From NCBI RefSeq assembly GCF_016908465.1, contig NZ_JAFBDY010000011.1, positions 1 to 64,000 on the forward strand: 64,000 bases of DNA, in the 5' to 3' direction. The notes under the pieces were generated by a model. It was given only the letters and a program-made list of their open reading frames with translations, did no database searches and was not told the origin of the DNA. Below, piece by piece: positions 18,618 to 27,250 of the stretch (positions are counted from its first letter, which is position 1; each line of letters starts with the position of its first letter). Position numbers and translations under genes: made by a program. This stretch comes from Lysinibacillus composti (lineage in GTDB: Bacteria > Bacillota > Bacilli > Bacillales_A > Planococcaceae).

Positions 18618-20100
18618 CTTTCTTTTATTGCCCATTATTATCCCATTCTTCTTTGGCATGATCTTAATGTTTGGACAAAAGAATATAAGCTATCAACGAG
18701 TTACAAGTTTAGTCGGGTTACTTATTTCTATCGTTTGTGCTTTTTTACTACTGCTTAACGTTTATGAAAATGGACCACAAGTTGTTACTTTTGGTGATTG
18801 GCCTGTACCATTTGGTATTACAATGGTCGCCGATAGTATTTCATCCTTACTTGTTTTAACAACATTAACTCTTGCCTTTTTCATTGTTTGGTATGGATTC
18901 AAATCGATTGGTAAAGAACGTGAACAGTTCTTCTATTATCCTGGGGTGATGTTTATCATCACTGGGGTGAATGGTGCATTTACAACAGGGGATATTTTCA
19001 ACCTCTTTGTATTCTTTGAAGTACTGCTTATGTCTTCTTATTTACTAATTGTATTAGGTGGAGAAAAAGCGCAATTACGAGAATCAATTAAGTACATTTT
19101 AGTCAATGTACTTTCATCTGCATTTTTCGTTATTACAGTAGCATTTTTATATTCAGTTGTCGGCACTTTAAATATGGCCGATATTTCAATTAAAATAGCT
19201 GAACTGAATCAGCCTGGAATACTTACTGTAATCGCAGTACTATTCTTACTTGTATTCGGTATGAAAGCAGCTATATTCCCTCTTTACTTTTGGCTACCAA
19301 GTGCATACGCAGCACCACCAATACCTGTTTTAGCATTATTTGGTGCATTGCTTACAAAAGTAGGGGTATACGCAATAATGCGTACATACACATTGTTCTT
19401 TACTCATGATTTGGCGTATACGCATGAATTATTATTAATTCTATCAGTCATTACTATTTTGGCAGGCTGTATCGGTGCCCTTGCCCATTTCGATGTGAAA
19501 CAAATTATTATATATAATATCGTGATTGCTGTTGGGGTTATTTTATTCGGTGTAGCACAAATGAACGAAGTAGCTCTAGAGGGAGCAATGTTTTATTTAA
19601 TTCATGATATGATCATTAAAGCAGCCTTGTTTATGTTGATTGGGATTGTCATATATGTAACAGGGACAACCAATTTACGTAAAATGGGAGGATTAATGAA
19701 AACATACCCAGCTTTAGGATGGTTTTATATCATCGCTGCTTTTGGTTTAGCTGGTGTACCTCCTTTAAGTGGGTTTGTAGGTAAATTGCTAATTGTACAG
19801 GGTGGATTTGAAGCTGGAAACCTATGGAGTAGCGTGTTTATTTTAGCGTCAAGTATCGCTGTCTTGCTATCAGTTATTCGTATTTTTATTTACGCATTTT
19901 GGGGTGAACAAGGCACAATTTCACCTAATGTGAACCCATCTACTTATAAAGGGTTATTCATACCAACGATGCTTTTAGTGTTCATTTCTGTTGCATATGG
20001 GGTTGGAACGGAATGGATTACACCATTCATGGATCATGCAGCTAAAATGTTAATCGATCCTTCAATTTACACTGATGCAGTCATGAAAGGAGGAGAATAA
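18607..20100 (+). CDS. mrpD: Na+/H+ antiporter subunit D
   Basis: A NuoN/M-like antiporter subunit of 497 residues with about 14 helices. Visible: FFEVLLMSSYLLIVLGGE, the LPSAYAAPPIPVLALFGALLTKVGVYA lysine-bearing helix in two parts, and FYLIHDMIIKAALFMLIG. Two ATG codons (18607, 18610) follow AAGGAAGTG; the first is used here. An earlier in-frame GTG (18601) falls within the ribosome binding site. It overlaps the end of mrpC. Confidence 0.94.
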   Translation: MMNNFLLLPIIIPFFFGMILMFGQKNISYQRVTSLVGLLISIVCAFLLLLNVYENGPQVVTFGDWPVPFGITMVADSISSLLVLTTLTLAFFIVWYGFKSIGKEREQFFYYPGVMFIITGVNGAFTTGDIFNLFVFFEVLLMSSYLLIVLGGEKAQLRESIKYILVNVLSSAFFVITVAFLYSVVGTLNMADISIKIAELNQPGILTVIAVLFLLVFGMKAAIFPLYFWLPSAYAAPPIPVLALFGALLTKVGVYAIMRTYTLFFTHDLAYTHELLLILSVITILAGCIGALAHFDVKQIIIYNIVIAVGVILFGVAQMNEVALEGAMFYLIHDMIIKAALFMLIGIVIYVTGTTNLRKMGGLMKTYPALGWFYIIAAFGLAGVPPLSGFVGKLLIVQGGFEAGNLWSSVFILASSIAVLLSVIRIFIYAFWGEQGTISPNVNPSTYKGLFIPTMLLVFISVAYGVGTEWITPFMDHAAKMLIDPSIYTDAVMKGGE

Positions 20101-20580
20101 ATGTCCTTTCAAATTTTACTAAATTTCTTTCTGGCTTTTCTTTGGATGTTTTTATCCTCTAACTACTCATTATCTCGATTGATAATAGGTTATTTACTAG
20201 GCTTGCTAGTCATTATTGCACTTAGAAAATTCTTTAAAACGCGACTCTATGTTGACCGAGTATGGGCCGTCATCAAATTAACTGTGTTATTTATTAAAGA
20301 GTTAATTTTAGCGAATATAACTGTTTTGAAGCTAGTCATTAAACCAAAACTAGATATGCAACCTGCATTCTTCAAATATGACACGACCTTAACAGAAGAG
20401 TGGGAAATCACACTTTTATCAAGTTTAATTACATTAACACCAGGTACGGTAGTGGTACACGTTTCTGACGATTCAAAGTCTTTATTTATACACGTAATTG
20501 ATAGTCAGGATATTGACGAAACAATAGATTCTATTAAATACTCATTTGAAAAGGCAATCTTGGAGGTGAGCCGTTCATGA
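20101..20580 (+). CDS. mrpE: Na+/H+ antiporter subunit E
   Basis: A 159-residue MnhE-family protein: two or three N-terminal helices and a cytoplasmic C-terminal domain containing SSLITLTPGTVVV (about 110-122), the family hallmark. It follows the mrpD stop with no gap (AGGAGGAGAATAA then ATG). It overlaps mrpF by 4 nt. Confidence 0.94.
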   Translation: MSFQILLNFFLAFLWMFLSSNYSLSRLIIGYLLGLLVIIALRKFFKTRLYVDRVWAVIKLTVLFIKELILANITVLKLVIKPKLDMQPAFFKYDTTLTEEWEITLLSSLITLTPGTVVVHVSDDSKSLFIHVIDSQDIDETIDSIKYSFEKAILEVSRS

Positions 20581-20858
20581 CATACTTTATTTGGGGTTCC
20601 ATTGTCATTGTTACACTATCATTGATTGCACTGTTTTATCGTCTTGTGAAAGGTCCCCATCCTTCTGACCGTGTCGTTGCATTAGATGCCATTGGTGTTG
20701 CACTTATTTGCTTAGTTGGACTTTTCTCCATTTTAGTTGAGACAAGTTTTTACTTAGAGATTATATTATTATTGGCGATTTTATCGTTTATTGGAACAAT
20801 CGCTTTCTCTAAATTTATAGAGAAAGGAGATATTATTACACGTGACAATTCTCGCTAA
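20577..20858 (+). CDS. mrpF: Na+/H+ antiporter subunit F
   Basis: A 93-residue three-helix protein with the MnhF segment GPHPSDRVVALDAIG (about 25-39). GGAGGTGAG lies within the end of mrpE. The ATG overlaps the mrpE stop, and the 3' end overlaps mrpG by 17 nt. Confidence 0.94.
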   Translation: MTYFIWGSIVIVTLSLIALFYRLVKGPHPSDRVVALDAIGVALICLVGLFSILVETSFYLEIILLLAILSFIGTIAFSKFIEKGDIITRDNSR

Positions 20859-21210
20859 TATTCTAATCATTTTCTTTATAGTTGTAGGTTTAGTGTTTAT
20901 TGTAGTAACAGCTATCGGATTATTTCGTTTACCCGATTTGTACACTCGTACGCATGCAGCATCTAAAAGCGCAACGCTTGGGGTTATGTGTATTTTAATC
21001 GGAGTTTTCCTACATTTTTGGTTAATTGAGAACCATTTCAACCCTGCTATTCTTTTAGGAGTGTTATTCCTCTTTATTACAGGCCCAGTAGGGGGACATA
21101 TTATGAGTCGTTCATCTTATATTGCTGGTGTAAAACCATGGTCAGGTACTGTAAGAGATGATCTTAAACCCGAAATTGAACGAATGAAAAAAGAACAAGG
21201 AATTAAATAA
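20842..21210 (+). CDS. mrpG: Na+/H+ antiporter subunit G
   Basis: A 122-residue three-helix protein with the MnhG pattern LFRLPDLYTRTHAASKSATLG (about 26-46) and GPVGGHIMSRSSY. It starts at GTG behind GAAAGGAGAT inside mrpF. It is the last gene of the operon and is followed by a strong terminator. Confidence 0.94.
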   Translation: MTILANILIIFFIVVGLVFIVVTAIGLFRLPDLYTRTHAASKSATLGVMCILIGVFLHFWLIENHFNPAILLGVLFLFITGPVGGHIMSRSSYIAGVKPWSGTVRDDLKPEIERMKKEQGIK

Positions 21211-21217
21211 AAAGTTA

Positions 21218-21261
21218 AAAGCTTGTGACCTCACACTGTAGGTCACAAGCTTTCTGTTTTT
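21218..21261 (+). terminator. terminator of the mrp operon
   Basis: AAAGCTTGTGACCT pairs perfectly with AGGTCACAAGCTTT across an 8-nt loop, followed by CTGTTTTTATT. Confidence 0.92.
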
Positions 21262-21262
21262 A

Positions 21263-21466
21263 TTAGTAGCGTCTATATGGGCGATGATAATATCGTGGGT
21301 AGTATGGATAAGGGTGGTAATTAGGATAGTATCTCTGAGGATAATAATTTGGATAGTACCTCTGAGGATAATAATTTGGATAAAATGTATTGCCAAGAAG
21401 CCCTCCTAAGAATCCCCCTAAAAATGGATAAATACCGCCGTAACCACCATAACCGAAGTTGCTCAT
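21263..21466 (-). CDS. small Gly- and Tyr/Pro-rich repeat protein, possibly spore coat-like
   Basis: A 67-residue protein. A glycine-rich N-terminus (SNFGYGGYGG, LGGFLGGLLG) is followed by tandem nine-residue repeats of the form YYPNYYPQR, then a Tyr/Pro/His/Arg-rich basic end. This composition resembles small spore coat or cell-surface proteins of Bacillales, but I cannot assign a family. The ATG at 21466 has an excellent AAAAGGAGGT site; a longer frame to 21493 begins without one. The repeat is also present at DNA level as two 27-bp units differing at one base. Confidence 0.7.
   Translation of the reverse strand: MSNFGYGGYGGIYPFLGGFLGGLLGNTFYPNYYPQRYYPNYYPQRYYPNYHPYPYYPRYYHRPYRRY
21324..21377. 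repeat. two 27-bp tandem repeats inside the Tyr/Pro-rich gene
   Basis: Units 21324-21350 and 21351-21377 differ at one position and encode the nine-residue YYPNYYPQR repeat. A partial third unit begins at 21378. The near-identity suggests recent duplication or slippage. Confidence 0.85.
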
Positions 21467-21563
21467 ACAATACCTCCTTTTCTTAAGTAACATATGAAAG
21501 AAGGTGAAGGTCGCCTATGCCATTCGCCCATTGACAAAGAGGAATCACGATAATTTATAAGAG

Positions 21564-23078
21564 TTAAATTTCAACTTGATTGTCACCTAATTTTTCAATA
21601 AAGGTTGCAATCGTTCTCACCATTACACCAGTACCACCTTTAGGACCTAAATCATGTGGCGTTGCTGCATCTGATGTACCGGCAATATCTAAATGAATCC
21701 ATGGTGTGTTTTCAGCAAATTCTCCGACAAAACCACCCGCAAAAATCATATGGCCGTCGCTACCAGGAGAATTATTTAAATCGGCCATTTCTGACTTACG
21801 GATTCGTTTTTTATCACGTTCTGTTAATGGCATTCTCCAAACAAATTCACCACATTCAATCGAAGCTTCAATAAATCCATCAAAGAATCCCTCATTATTA
21901 GTTAAAGCTCCTGTTTTATCGAATCCAAGAGCTGTAATTACACCGCCTGTTAACGTCGCAACATCAATTAAATAGTTAGCACCGTGTTGTTTTGCATATG
22001 TTACCGCATCAGCTAATACAAGACGCCCTTCTGCATCTGTATTTAATACTTCAACTGTTTTTCCACTGAACGTCGTAATGACATCATCTGGCTTAAATGC
22101 AGTTCCTGAAATCATATTATCTGTTGACCCGATTACTGCTACGACGTTTTTATTTGGTCTTATTTCGCCGATAATTTTCATGGCACCAAGTACGACTGCA
22201 GCACCACCCATATCCCCTTTCATGCCAACCATTCCAGTTTTAGTTTTAATGGAATAACCACCTGTATCATAAGTTACACCTTTACCAACGAGCCCAATTA
22301 CATCCTTCCATTCATCGGTTGCTTGATATTTTAATGTAATCATTCTAGGTTCTTCTGAAGACCCTTTATTTACACTTAATATACCGCCCATACCTAATTC
22401 CTCTAATTGGGCTTTATCTAAAATTTCCACCTCAAAATCGTATTGCTTTGCTAGTTCAACAGCATAGTTTGCTAAATCCGTTGCAGTTAATAAATTTGGT
22501 GGTAAATTAATTAAGCTTCTTGCTTCATTTACCGCTTCCGCATAAATTCGTCCAACCTCAAAACTTGCAGCAATTTCATCAATATCTGCTTCTGTGACAA
22601 AATGTACATTGTCTAAGTAACAGTCCTGCTCATTGGAAGTGGTTTTATAATGAGGAATCGTGTAAAACCCTAATCCAATTCCTTCAGCAGCTAAATAAGC
22701 GATATCATTTTCATCTATTGGACTAGCTGTAAATGATTCCAACCAAATCGTAAAATCATTTGTTTTTAAAGTTCTTAATTGTTTCCCAACTAAACCAAAA
22801 GTATCACGTAGTTCATTTTCAGTTAAGGATTTTGGATCCCCTAGCCCAACAAATAAAATACGTTTTAAATTTTTATTTTTTCCGACGTAAGGAATTTTCG
22901 TCATCTGTTTACGTTCGGTATTGATATCCCCGCTGCGAATCCAGTCTTCAACTTGGCCATCATAAAACGATACGAATCCATCCCAACCCTTAATATGACT
23001 ACAATTCTTTTGAACCCCAACAATTAATAATTCTGTTGTGACTTTTTCAAATGTCTTTGCTTCTTTTATAATTTTCAT
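21564..23078 (-). CDS. pepA: leucyl aminopeptidase (M17 family)
   Basis: A 504-residue cytosolic M17 aminopeptidase that removes N-terminal residues, favouring leucine. The C-terminal catalytic half shows the metal and catalytic motifs VGKGVTYDTGGYSIK, KGDMGGAA and the signature NTDAEGRLVLADA; a further conserved segment is IDVATLTGG. The N-terminal 170 residues form the regulatory macro-like domain. GGAGGGATCGAC precedes the ATG. It corresponds to YuiE of B. subtilis and, as there, is divergent from yuiD. Confidence 0.94.
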   Translation of the reverse strand: MKIIKEAKTFEKVTTELLIVGVQKNCSHIKGWDGFVSFYDGQVEDWIRSGDINTERKQMTKIPYVGKNKNLKRILFVGLGDPKSLTENELRDTFGLVGKQLRTLKTNDFTIWLESFTASPIDENDIAYLAAEGIGLGFYTIPHYKTTSNEQDCYLDNVHFVTEADIDEIAASFEVGRIYAEAVNEARSLINLPPNLLTATDLANYAVELAKQYDFEVEILDKAQLEELGMGGILSVNKGSSEEPRMITLKYQATDEWKDVIGLVGKGVTYDTGGYSIKTKTGMVGMKGDMGGAAVVLGAMKIIGEIRPNKNVVAVIGSTDNMISGTAFKPDDVITTFSGKTVEVLNTDAEGRLVLADAVTYAKQHGANYLIDVATLTGGVITALGFDKTGALTNNEGFFDGFIEASIECGEFVWRMPLTERDKKRIRKSEMADLNNSPGSDGHMIFAGGFVGEFAENTPWIHLDIAGTSDAATPHDLGPKGGTGVMVRTIATFIEKLGDNQVEI

Positions 23079-23214
23079 GTCGATCCCTCCACGGTTTTAT
23101 TATAAATAACCACTATTTGTTTATCGAATGTAAAGTTTGTAAATTTGAAATATTTATAACTCAATTTCAGGTTATGTTATACTAGAGCAAAGTTAACGAA
23201 AGGTAGGGATCATT

Positions 23215-23688
23215 TTGGCACTTTTTCAAAATATACCTTTACTTCTAGCCCTATTCTCTGTATTTTTTGCACAATTAATTAAAGTACCGATTAACTTTTT
23301 AATTTCCCGCAAGATTGATTGGTCTTTAATTACATCTACTGGTGGCATGCCCAGCTCACATTCAGCAGCAGTTACTAGCTTAGCTACCGCAGTGGGTTTT
23401 GAAACTGGGTTAGATTCCCCTACCTTTGCAGTTGCCGCAATGTTTGCCATTATAGTGATGTATGACGCAAGTGGTGTCCGTTATCAGGCGGGGCAACATG
23501 CAGTCATCATTAACAAAATGCGTAGTGAATTAACACTATTTTTTGAGGAAATCAAACATTGGCCTGAAAAAACAGAAAATGAAAAAATACAAGAATTAAA
23601 AACATTACTAGGACATAAACCTAGTGAAGTACTAACAGGTGCAATCACAGGGATTTTAATCTCCGTTATCTTTTATGCATTGATTTAG
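23215..23688 (+). CDS. yuiD: divergent PAP2 family membrane protein (YuiD-like)
   Basis: A 157-residue membrane protein with the acid-phosphatase-like segment TGGMPSSHSA (about 42-51) and VMYDASGVRYQAGQHA further on, the pattern of the divergent PAP2 family. Its substrate is unknown. It starts at TTG (23215) behind AAAGGTAGGGA. A 3' terminator follows at 23817. It is divergent from pepA, matching the B. subtilis yuiE/yuiD order. Confidence 0.85.
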   Translation: MALFQNIPLLLALFSVFFAQLIKVPINFLISRKIDWSLITSTGGMPSSHSAAVTSLATAVGFETGLDSPTFAVAAMFAIIVMYDASGVRYQAGQHAVIINKMRSELTLFFEEIKHWPEKTENEKIQELKTLLGHKPSEVLTGAITGILISVIFYALI

Positions 23689-23816
23689 AATCACATAAAC
23701 GGATCAACTTAAGCACCTAACAATCACCAACCTAGAAAGGTATGTTTAAATCTGGCTAGCAGATGCCCTTTCTAAATGTAGATATCGGTCAATCTTAAAC
23801 ATCTATATCTATTCAG

Positions 23817-23857
23817 AAAACACGATTTGTCATTACAATAGACTAATCGTGTTTTTT
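23817..23857 (+). terminator. terminator downstream of yuiD
   Basis: AAAACACGATT pairs with AATCGTGTTTT around a 17-nt loop, followed by T residues. About 130 bp separate it from the yuiD stop codon. That stretch holds nested inverted repeats (AGAAAGG with CCTTTCT, ATGTTTAA with TTAAACAT). Confidence 0.8.
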
Positions 23858-23898
23858 CATAATGCGAATTACATAAAACATATCGTTTCCTATCCACT

Positions 23899-23944
23899 AA
23901 AAAAGGTTACAACGGTAATGATGTAAACCGTTGTAACCTTTTTA
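23899..23944. terminator. bidirectional terminator next to yuiB
   Basis: AAAAAGGTTACAACGG pairs perfectly with its complement across a 12-nt loop, with A and T tracts on both flanks. The right arm overlaps the yuiB stop region. Confidence 0.9.
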
Positions 23945-24271
23945 AAACATTCGATATCCGTTTTTACGTAAAATGATCATAACAATACCTGCTACAATAG
24001 CACCTGCAAATCCCCCAGCTAAAATTGAAATATCAACCATATGCAATGCTTGAAGCTTATCCAATAATGCAGGGAATGCTGTTCCAGCGTTAAAAATGTA
24101 ATCTAGAAAACTAACTTCATCTACAATAAATACAACAACGATTGGATAAATAATAGCCATTAACCACGTCATACGAAGAAGCATGTTTAATAAGAAACCG
24201 ATTCCAAAAAACATAACAAAAAAAAGTACGATGCTGATGATTAATTGCACAACAGATACTGAGCCGCCCAT
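23942..24271 (-). CDS. yuiB: YuiB-like integral membrane protein
   Basis: A 109-residue protein with about three hydrophobic helices and no recognised catalytic motif. The length, topology and place next to yuiD fit YuiB of B. subtilis, whose function is unknown. GGAGGTTATA precedes the ATG. It has its own terminator. Confidence 0.72.
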   Translation of the reverse strand: MGGSVSVVQLIISIVLFFVMFFGIGFLLNMLLRMTWLMAIIYPIVVVFIVDEVSFLDYIFNAGTAFPALLDKLQALHMVDISILAGGFAGAIVAGIVMIILRKNGYRMF

Positions 24272-24713
24272 TATGTATAACCTCCGTTTTCTCCCATAAG
24301 TTTACATGATAAAAGCTTCTCTTTCAATTAGAAAAGACTAAAAGAGTGACGGGCGAAGGTTCCTTTAACTATTGATACCTATTGGATTTCCAACCTATTT
24401 ATGGAATACGTTTCCTTCTGAAATTTTAAAAAGAATTACGTATTTTGGGTTATTGTTAATAATGCGGTGCGTGTAGTTATGTGAATTTTGTAAAAAAATG
24501 TAGAATTAATTATGATATCGTTTCATATAGTGTATAGTGATTCAATGGCAATGGATGAAAAACACCAAGAATAAATCCTCTTCCTTGCTTCATTACAACA
24601 ACCCATATTGTACATTTAAAAATTACATATACTAATTTGTATACTAATTTGCTAATTTATGTTATAAATATTCTAAGAATCATTTAAATCTTTAAAGGGG
24701 GCGTGATTTTATT
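24272..24713. other. intergenic region before the small membrane protein unit
   Basis: About 440 bp with no credible gene. It contains two perfect 12-bp tandem repeats (TATACTAATTTG at 24628-24639 and 24640-24651) plus a partial third copy, just upstream of a possible -10 region (TTATAAAT). The repeats could be a regulator site or slippage product. Nothing else is convincing. Confidence 0.5.
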
Positions 24714-25022
24714 TTGAATAGATACTTGTCCCTCACTGTTTTGATTATCATATATAGCTTTTGTTGTCATTTTATTTCGGAGCAGCCACAAGCTATTATT
24801 GATACAGGAATCAGTCTAGTTGATCATCACCAAAATTTTGACGACCCTATTGATGATAATGGAAAACTTAAGGTCTTTAACGATATCCCACAAACGGTTC
24901 TAGTCTTGATTGTCTTAAGTATTACTTGTTTCTTTAGTCTTATTAGTTCAGTTACTAGGAGACTTATGCAAGTTACCACCATATTTTATCAATCGAATTA
25001 TTTAATCAACTCTTTGAAATAG
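24714..25022 (+). CDS. small membrane protein, unknown
   Basis: A 102-residue protein with an N-terminal hydrophobic segment (about 5-21, ending near FCCHFISEQ), an acidic central loop (DHHQNFDDPIDDNGK) and a second membrane helix (about 60-80), then a short basic tail. I recognise no family. It starts at TTG; AAAGGGGGCGTG lies upstream at a rather long spacing. A 38-codon ORF with a perfect ribosome binding site begins 34 bp after its stop, and a terminator follows that, so the two form a small operon. The coding call rests on the GGGGG site, composition and context. Confidence 0.55.
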   Translation: MNRYLSLTVLIIIYSFCCHFISEQPQAIIDTGISLVDHHQNFDDPIDDNGKLKVFNDIPQTVLVLIVLSITCFFSLISSVTRRLMQVTTIFYQSNYLINSLK

Positions 25023-25056
25023 ACATGTAAAACCTATTTCAAAGGAGGAAATGAAA

Positions 25057-25173
25057 ATGATGTGGATTCGATTTATTATGATTGGTATGTTCTCGCTGAC
25101 ATCTTTAACTCTTTTAACATATCAAGGTATTGAAATCTCAAATGCCTTTTTAGAGTATCTTAAACAAAAGTAA
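25057..25173 (+). CDS. 38-residue putative membrane micropeptide
   Basis: A short ORF reading MMWIRFIMIGMFSLTS at its start and ending in EYLKQK. The AAAGGAGG at 25041-25048 is 8 nt before the ATG at 25057, an ideal spacing. An ATG at 25051 is too close to that site. The peptide has one hydrophobic stretch (about 4-22) and an amphipathic end. A perfect terminator begins 14 nt after the stop codon. Its function is unknown; it could be a small membrane regulator or partner of the preceding protein. Confidence 0.6.
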   Translation: MMWIRFIMIGMFSLTSLTLLTYQGIEISNAFLEYLKQK

Positions 25174-25186
25174 AAATGAACTTATT

Positions 25187-25217
25187 GAGTGTAAAGTTTT
25201 CTTTACACTCTTTTTTA
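25187..25217 (+). terminator. terminator of the small membrane protein unit
   Basis: GAGTGTAAAG pairs perfectly with CTTTACACTC across a 4-nt loop, followed by TTTTTTATTT. Confidence 0.92.
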
Positions 25218-25625
25218 TTTACGTTTTTCTCTGTATTTTAGTAAGACATTAGCTTAATTTACATGTTCGTGTTTATCTCATACATTGTTTTATTCCCCTA
25301 ATCCACCAAATAGGTGTCTCTTTCCTTTCCCTTTTGAATTCCTATTTACTCCACAATATAGTTAATATGAAACTCTTTGAGGAAACTAATTATCATACGT
25401 CGATAGTCCAATTAATTTTCCCTGTCATAAAGGAATGCACTCAGGGAAAGAATAAAAAACGGAGGACAAGTCATATTGCCATTAACCCTTATTTTATATG
25501 GAAATTACTGATGTGATTCTAACTTTAATTAATATCAGTGAGGTAAAGTTTTCCACATTAAAAGACCCCAACTTTTTTAAGTACAGAATATAAAAGAATA
25601 TATATGAAGTAGAAAGGAATTTGAG
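25218..25625. other. intergenic region before the BCCT transporter gene
   Basis: About 400 bp. A 60-codon frame (25334-25516) has no ribosome binding site and no recognisable product. The last 100 bp must carry the transporter promoter; TATAAA-like sequence near 25590 is the only hint. I see nothing else. Confidence 0.4.
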
Positions 25626-27149
25626 ATGCGAAAAGTTTCAAACGTTTTTTGGATTGCGGTTATGATTGTTCTCGCAACATGCGTATTGGGTGTTACAGCT
25701 CCAGTAAGTTTTGAAGAAGCTACAGGAAATATACAAGCTTTTCTTACGTCCACATTCGGATGGTATTATTTAATTCTAGTTACGATCATTGTCATTTTTT
25801 GTGTCTTTCTTATTTTTAGCCCACTTGGAATTATTAGATTAGGTAAACATGATGAGAAACCCGAGTTTTCAAGAACTTCTTGGTTTGCGATGTTATTTAG
25901 TGCAGGCATGGGAATTGGTCTTGTATTTTGGGGAGCAGCGGAACCACTTTCTCATTTCATGGTACCACCACTAGCTGAATCTGGCACAATCGCATCTCAA
26001 AAAGAGGCGATAAGGTACACATTTTTCCACTGGGGCATTCATGCTTGGGGAATATACGCTATCGTAGCATTGGCATTAGCATACTTTAATTTTCGTAAGG
26101 GTGAACCCGCGCTGATCTCATCTACATTAAAACCTGTTTTAGGTAAAAAAGCGATGGAAGGTACTCTTGGAACAATTATTGATGTATTAGCTGTTTTTGC
26201 TACAGTTGTTGGTGTTGCAACTACCCTTGGTTTTGGTGCAACCCAAATTAATGGTGGGCTATCCTATTTATTTGGGATACCTAGTAACTTCACTATTCAA
26301 TTAATAATCATAGCTGTTGTTACCATCCTCTTCACCATCTCAGCATCAACAGGGTTAGGTAAAGGAATCAAGATACTAAGTAACGCTAATATGATTTTGG
26401 CAGTGATTTTATTAATTTTACTGTTTATTATAGGTCCTACAATCCTTATTTTAAATATGTTTACTGATTCACTTGGTGGCTATATACAAAATATCATTCA
26501 AATGAGCTTTCGTATTGCACCGCTAAATGAAGAGAACCGTTCTTGGATTAATACTTGGACTATTTTTTATTGGGCTTGGTGGATTTCGTGGTCGCCATTT
26601 GTAGGTATTTTTATTGCCCGTGTATCCAGAGGAAGAACGATACGTGAATTTATTATCGGCGTTTTATTACTACCAACTCTTGTTAGTTTTATGTGGTTTA
26701 CTGTGTTTGGTACATCAGCAATCGAGGTCCAAAAAGCTGCTAGTATTGATATATCACAGTTAGCTACTGAGGAAGTGTTATTTGCAGTTTTTAATGAATT
26801 ACCATGGTCGACTATTTTATCAATTGTAGCAATTGCACTGGTGAGTGTATTCTTTATTACATCTGCTGATTCAGCAACATTTGTACTTGGAATGCAAACA
26901 TCATATGGGTCCCTTATTCCTCCAACTGCCGTAAAGTTAACATGGGGGGTTGCACAATCAATTGTAGCTTTAGTCCTTTTATATAGTGGAGGTTTGCAAG
27001 CGCTGCAAAATGCCTTAATTATCGCAGCCTTTCCATTTTCAATCATTATGATCATAATGATGATGTCGCTTTATCGTTCTTTAGCGAATGAAAAGAAAGA
27101 ACTCGGATTGTACCACAAACCAAGACGTAAAAAAGTGGATAATCAATAA
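25626..27149 (+). CDS. BCCT family osmolyte transporter (OpuD/BetT-like)
   Basis: A 507-residue betaine/carnitine/choline transporter with 12 helices. The family signatures are present: [18 protein letters not shown] (about 98-115) and [19 protein letters not shown] (about 313-331), with the aromatic residues that line the quaternary-ammonium site. It imports compatible solutes such as glycine betaine, driven by Na+ or H+. The length is close to B. subtilis OpuD (about 512). The exact substrate is not determined. AAAGGAATTTGAG precedes the ATG and a terminator follows. Confidence 0.92.
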   Translation: MRKVSNVFWIAVMIVLATCVLGVTAPVSFEEATGNIQAFLTSTFGWYYLILVTIIVIFCVFLIFSPLGIIRLGKHDEKPEFSRTSWFAMLFSAGMGIGLVFWGAAEPLSHFMVPPLAESGTIASQKEAIRYTFFHWGIHAWGIYAIVALALAYFNFRKGEPALISSTLKPVLGKKAMEGTLGTIIDVLAVFATVVGVATTLGFGATQINGGLSYLFGIPSNFTIQLIIIAVVTILFTISASTGLGKGIKILSNANMILAVILLILLFIIGPTILILNMFTDSLGGYIQNIIQMSFRIAPLNEENRSWINTWTIFYWAWWISWSPFVGIFIARVSRGRTIREFIIGVLLLPTLVSFMWFTVFGTSAIEVQKAASIDISQLATEEVLFAVFNELPWSTILSIVAIALVSVFFITSADSATFVLGMQTSYGSLIPPTAVKLTWGVAQSIVALVLLYSGGLQALQNALIIAAFPFSIIMIIMMMSLYRSLANEKKELGLYHKPRRKKVDNQ

Positions 27150-27159
27150 AAGTAAATGA

Positions 27160-27213
27160 CAAGAGACTATCCAAAAGTCTATTTATGACTTTTAGACAGT
27201 CTCTTGAATTTTT
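27160..27213 (+). terminator. terminator of the BCCT transporter gene
   Basis: A two-part stem: AAGAGACT with AGTCTCTT, and AAAAGTC with GACTTTT inside it, followed by GAATTTTT. Confidence 0.85.
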
Positions 27214-27231
27214 AAATTCAATTCTAATACT

Positions 27232-27250
27232 GGGACAAGGTACCTGTCCC
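27232..27250. repeat. GGGACA...TGTCCC palindrome at the 3' end of cstA
   Basis: GGGACAAGGTACCTGTCCC is a 19-nt palindrome centred on GGTACC with a single bulged A, followed by another GTCCC. It directly abuts the cstA stop codon. Its GC-rich GGGAC/GTCCC character resembles the stem of the terminator at 10493-10533. The role is unknown. Confidence 0.6.

Noticed and set aside
21263-21466. CRISPR-like direct repeats
   Set aside because: The two 27-bp units are contiguous without spacers and encode a protein repeat.
23689-23816. Possible small RNA or element after yuiD, suggested by nested inverted repeats
   Set aside because: The arms are short and overlapping, with no counterpart among the three GC-rich elements; it is simply listed as part of the yuiD 3' region.
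25334-25516. 60-codon open frame before the BCCT transporter gene
   Set aside because: It starts at TTG without a ribosome binding site, has no recognisable product and overlaps the region expected to hold the transporter promoter.
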